Shown here: positions 5,785 through 7,954 of the stretch, one piece after another
Layout: each line of letters opens with the position of its first letter
Position numbering within the stretch: the stretch's first letter is position 1
Program-made: the position numbers and the translations under genes
Notes under the pieces: generated by a model
What the model was told of the DNA's origin: nothing
Seen by the model: the letters and a program-made list of their open reading frames with translations, nothing else
Databases searched by the model: none
Origin: Bacteroidales bacterium
Lineage (GTDB): Bacteria > Bacteroidota > Bacteroidia > Bacteroidales > UBA932
Length of the DNA stretch: 7,954 nucleotides
Assembly (NCBI GenBank): GCA_013335275.1
Contig: JAAXVX010000057.1
Location: 1 to 7,954, forward strand
Direction: 5' to 3'

Positions 5785-6858
5785 CTAACCGTTAATTTTT
5801 TCAAATTCCTGCATGCATGATATAAGAGCTTTTATGCTCTCAACAGGACATGCATTATAAGTTGATGCGCGGAAACCGCCAACAGAGCGGTGTCCTTTAA
5901 TTCCAACCATGCCTCTCTCTTTTGCAAAAGTCATGAATGCCTCTTCCTTGTCTTTGTATTTTTCCGCCATAACGAAGCAGATATTCATAATTGAACGGTC
6001 TTCCACAGCAGCAGTGCCCTCAAACATTTTATTCCTGTCGATTTCGTTATAAAGGAGAGCGGCTTTGTCAAGGTTCAATTTGTGCATGGATTTTAGTCCG
6101 CCAACACTCTTTATCCATTTAAGAGTCTCATTCATTACGAAGATTGAGAAAACAGGAGGAGTGTTAAACATTGATTCTTCCTGAATATGAGTTCTGTAGT
6201 CCAGCATTGAAGGAAGGTAACGGGTAACTTTTCCGAGGATATCGTCACGTACGATAACAAAAGTAACACCGGCAGGACCTACGTTTTTCTGTGCACCGCC
6301 ATAAATGAGTGCATATTTGCTCACATCAACCGGGCGGCTCATAATGTCCGAAGACATATCTGCAACCAGATTAACAGGAGAGTCCATATCCGTTTTTATC
6401 TCTGTTCCGTATATTGTATTGTTTGTTGTGATATGGAAGTAATCCAGGTCTTTGGGGATTTCATAACCCTTAGGTATGTAACTGAAGTTTTTATCGGCAG
6501 ATGAAGCAACAGCTACAGCATTTCCAATACCTTTAGCCTCCTTTAATGCCTTTTTTGCCCATACTCCTGTTTCCAGATAACCGGCTTTGTTTTCAAGAAG
6601 GTTCATGGCAACATATAAAAATTGCATACTAGCCCCTCCACCGAGGAACAAAACATGATAACCATCCGGTATGTTAAGGATTTCTTTCCATAAAGCGCGA
6701 CACTCATTCATTACCGATTCCCACTCTTTTGACCGGTGAGATACTTCTATAACAGACATGCCTGAACCTTTAAAGTCGGTTAGAGCATCAATAGCAGCCT
6801 GAACGGCCTGTCTTGGAAGGACACATGGTCCAGCATTAAAGTTATGAGCTACTTTCAT
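5785..6858 (-). CDS. serC: Phosphoserine aminotransferase
   Basis: SerC is a PLP enzyme that converts 3-phosphohydroxypyruvate and glutamate to O-phosphoserine and 2-oxoglutarate. It also serves pyridoxal phosphate synthesis where the DXP-dependent route exists. The 357-residue length is normal for this class-V aminotransferase. Evidence in order: [10 protein letters not shown] at the N-terminus, [15 protein letters not shown] (32-46, with H41-R42 at the substrate phosphate site), [10 protein letters not shown] (71-80), [13 protein letters not shown] (166-178), the PLP-lysine motif [13 protein letters not shown] (186-198, Schiff-base K191), and the C-terminal [15 protein letters not shown]. 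It is the first gene of serC-serA-DUF1015, with its own promoter about 36 bp upstream. All expected key residues seem intact. Confidence 0.97.
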   Translation of the reverse strand: MKVAHNFNAGPCVLPRQAVQAAIDALTDFKGSGMSVIEVSHRSKEWESVMNECRALWKEILNIPDGYHVLFLGGGASMQFLYVAMNLLENKAGYLETGVWAKKALKEAKGIGNAVAVASSADKNFSYIPKGYEIPKDLDYFHITTNNTIYGTEIKTDMDSPVNLVADMSSDIMSRPVDVSKYALIYGGAQKNVGPAGVTFVIVRDDILGKVTRYLPSMLDYRTHIQEESMFNTPPVFSIFVMNETLKWIKSVGGLKSMHKLNLDKAALLYNEIDRNKMFEGTAAVEDRSIMNICFVMAEKYKDKEEAFMTFAKERGMVGIKGHRSVGGFRASTYNACPVESIKALISCMQEFEKING

Positions 6859-6893
6859 AAAAATATAATTTTAAAATCTTTAAATTCTGACAT

Positions 6894-6924
6894 CAAAGAT
6901 AATTCAAAAAATATTAAACCACAA
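6894..6924 (-). promoter_or_regulatory. Promoter of the serC-serA-DUF1015 operon
   Basis: On the minus strand, TTG at 6924-6922 (as TTGT) is followed by a 20 bp spacer and TATCTTTG at 6901-6894, an exact -7 TAnnTTTG match. Transcription should start near 6887, leaving a leader of about 29 nt before serC. It lies in the 105 bp between pyrI and serC, where I see no strong terminator, so read-through from pyrBI may add to expression. Confidence 0.72.
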
Positions 6925-6963
6925 CATATAATGGCCTATTATGTATTAATTGTTAGCATTTGA

Positions 6964-7428
6964 TTAAAAATTGCTAATAATTTTTAAGTTTTTTAGGTCA
7001 GTTATCTTTTCGCAATATCGGCATAAAAGTTTAACATCAGGGGAATCTGTAATCGTTGTAAACCGTGTTAAAATATTCTGATGGTTAGTAACACATGCCG
7101 GATTCATGCATTTTGCAATTCCTTCTATTGACGCAGGGATTGAGAGTACCTTTTTTTCGACAACTTCAAAGTCGTGAATGATATTAATTTTCGCCTGAGG
7201 AGCTATGAGTGCAATCCTGTTGATGTCATCGTCTTTGAAGAACTTGTCAGAAATTTTGATAATTGCCTTTTTCCCTAGCAACTTGCTCTCCAGATTGGTT
7301 CCGAAAGTAATCTGGTTGCCGCTCCTGCTTAGTCCCAGGATATCTATAACTTTAAAAAGCTGGTCAGCAGGGATATGGTCTAATACTGTACCGTTCTTGA
7401 TTGCGCTGACTTTTAGCTGTTTTTCCAT
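6964..7428 (-). CDS. pyrI: Aspartate carbamoyltransferase regulatory chain
   Basis: PyrI is the regulatory subunit of class B aspartate transcarbamoylase. It binds nucleotide effectors and carries zinc that holds it to the catalytic trimers. The 154-residue length matches the family (about 150). The N-terminal allosteric domain (1-100) includes VSAIKNGTVLDHIPADQLFKVIDIL, with the lysine and His-Ile-Pro region that contact effectors in the E. coli protein. The C-terminal zinc domain has four cysteines in the expected spacing: C107 and C112 in CMNPACVTNHQ, C136 and C139 in LLCRYCEKI. The start lies 23 bp after pyrB, so the genes form a pyrBI operon. A holoenzyme of two catalytic trimers and three regulatory dimers, controlled by CTP/ATP, is expected from the family. 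Confidence 0.97.
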   Translation of the reverse strand: MEKQLKVSAIKNGTVLDHIPADQLFKVIDILGLSRSGNQITFGTNLESKLLGKKAIIKISDKFFKDDDINRIALIAPQAKINIIHDFEVVEKKVLSIPASIEGIAKCMNPACVTNHQNILTRFTTITDSPDVKLLCRYCEKITDLKNLKIISNF

Positions 7429-7451
7429 TTTTTAAGATTTTTGATTATTTG

Positions 7452-7954
7452 CTATAACTCATTTACTCCCAGTAGCATTGTGATTATTGCCATTCTGGTA
7501 TATACTCCGTTTCCTGCCTGGTCAAAATAGTAGGCATGCTTGCTGTTGTCAACATCCTGAGAAATTTCATTAACTCTTGGCAGCGGGTGAAGAATTTTCA
7601 TATTTGGCTTAGCGTTTTCCAGCATGTCCTGCCTTAAGCTATAGACATTCTTTACTCTTTCATATTCAATGGCATCTGTGAATCTCTCCTGCTGAACCCT
7701 TGTCATGTAAATGATGTCCGAATCGGAAATCCCTTCCTCAAGATTTGTTGTTTCGCGGAATGGAATATTTAGTTTATTCAGATACTCTTTATATTCATTT
7801 GGCATCTTTAACTCTTCGGGTGCAGTAAACAGAAATTCCGGGCTGAAGTGGGACATGGCCTGAAGGAGGGAGTGTACCGTTCTTCCGTATTTAAGGTCGC
7901 CAACCATATTTATTTTAAGGTTGGTAAGCTTTCCCTGTGTCTTTAAAATAGAAT
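7452..7954 (-). CDS. pyrB: Aspartate carbamoyltransferase catalytic chain, C-terminal part (5' end outside window)
   Basis: PyrB joins carbamoyl phosphate and aspartate to make N-carbamoylaspartate, the committed step of pyrimidine synthesis. About 167 residues of a usual 300-310 are visible, covering the aspartate-binding domain. The frame stays open from the Met codon at 7905-7907 to the window edge and reads SILKTQGKLTNLKINMVGDL, the normal interior of PyrB, so that Met is internal and the true start is outside. Visible active-site motifs are VGDLKYGRTVHSLLQA (phosphate/aspartate-site Arg), MTRVQQERF (the conserved Arg and Gln of the 230s loop) and ILHPLPRVNEI (HPLPR loop). It ends GVNEL. 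pyrI follows 23 bp downstream, which identifies the regulated dodecameric class of enzyme. Confidence 0.97.
   Translation of the reverse strand, partial: SILKTQGKLTNLKINMVGDLKYGRTVHSLLQAMSHFSPEFLFTAPEELKMPNEYKEYLNKLNIPFRETTNLEEGISDSDIIYMTRVQQERFTDAIEYERVKNVYSLRQDMLENAKPNMKILHPLPRVNEISQDVDNSKHAYYFDQAGNGVYTRMAIITMLLGVNEL

Noticed and set aside
7452..7907. Complete 151-residue gene starting at the Met codon 7905-7907
   Set aside because: The frame remains open upstream and encodes typical PyrB interior sequence, so this Met is internal to a gene cut by the window edge.

Overview
The window looks like ordinary chromosomal DNA from a member of the Bacteroidota, probably the order Bacteroidales. 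Four things point this way: TTTG / TAnnTTTG promoter elements spaced 19-21 bp apart; AT-rich translation starts with no GGAGG-type ribosome binding site; a DUF4468 secreted protein; and a serC-serA-DUF1015 gene order with a Bacteroides-type SerA. I cannot resolve genus or family. I see no tRNA, rRNA, CRISPR array, insertion sequence, phage gene or sign of recent transfer.

Layout, left to right. Positions 1-174 (+) hold the 3' end of an LrgB-family membrane protein gene. It converges, with a 7 bp gap, on a minus-strand pair: a secreted DUF4468 protein (182-994) preceded by a YjdF/DUF2238 membrane protein (1030-1644). Next on the minus strand is a single-RRM, glycine/arginine-rich RNA-binding protein (1763-2116), with a strong intrinsic terminator and a structured leader of about 120 nt. 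Its promoter is back to back with that of a plus-strand FemAB-like aminoacyltransferase (2367-3494). That gene converges on the serine operon across a hairpin terminator at 3511-3548.

The right half is all minus strand: pyrB (3' part, running off the window) and pyrI, the catalytic and regulatory chains of aspartate transcarbamoylase; then a promoter and serC, serA and a DUF1015 gene, spaced 24-28 bp apart. SerA and SerC perform the first two steps of phosphorylated serine synthesis (3-phosphoglycerate to phosphohydroxypyruvate to phosphoserine). The phosphatase SerB is not in the window. DUF1015 occupies the third slot of the operon and is the least understood gene here.

Most of this is core metabolism and I did not find a clear new multi-gene system. 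The best leads are: the uncharacterised DUF1015 protein with an ADGHHR motif tied to serine synthesis; a SerA whose usual catalytic His is Lys; the long-range stem in the leader of the RNA-binding protein gene; and a FemAB-type enzyme in a lineage not expected to have peptidoglycan interpeptide bridges.
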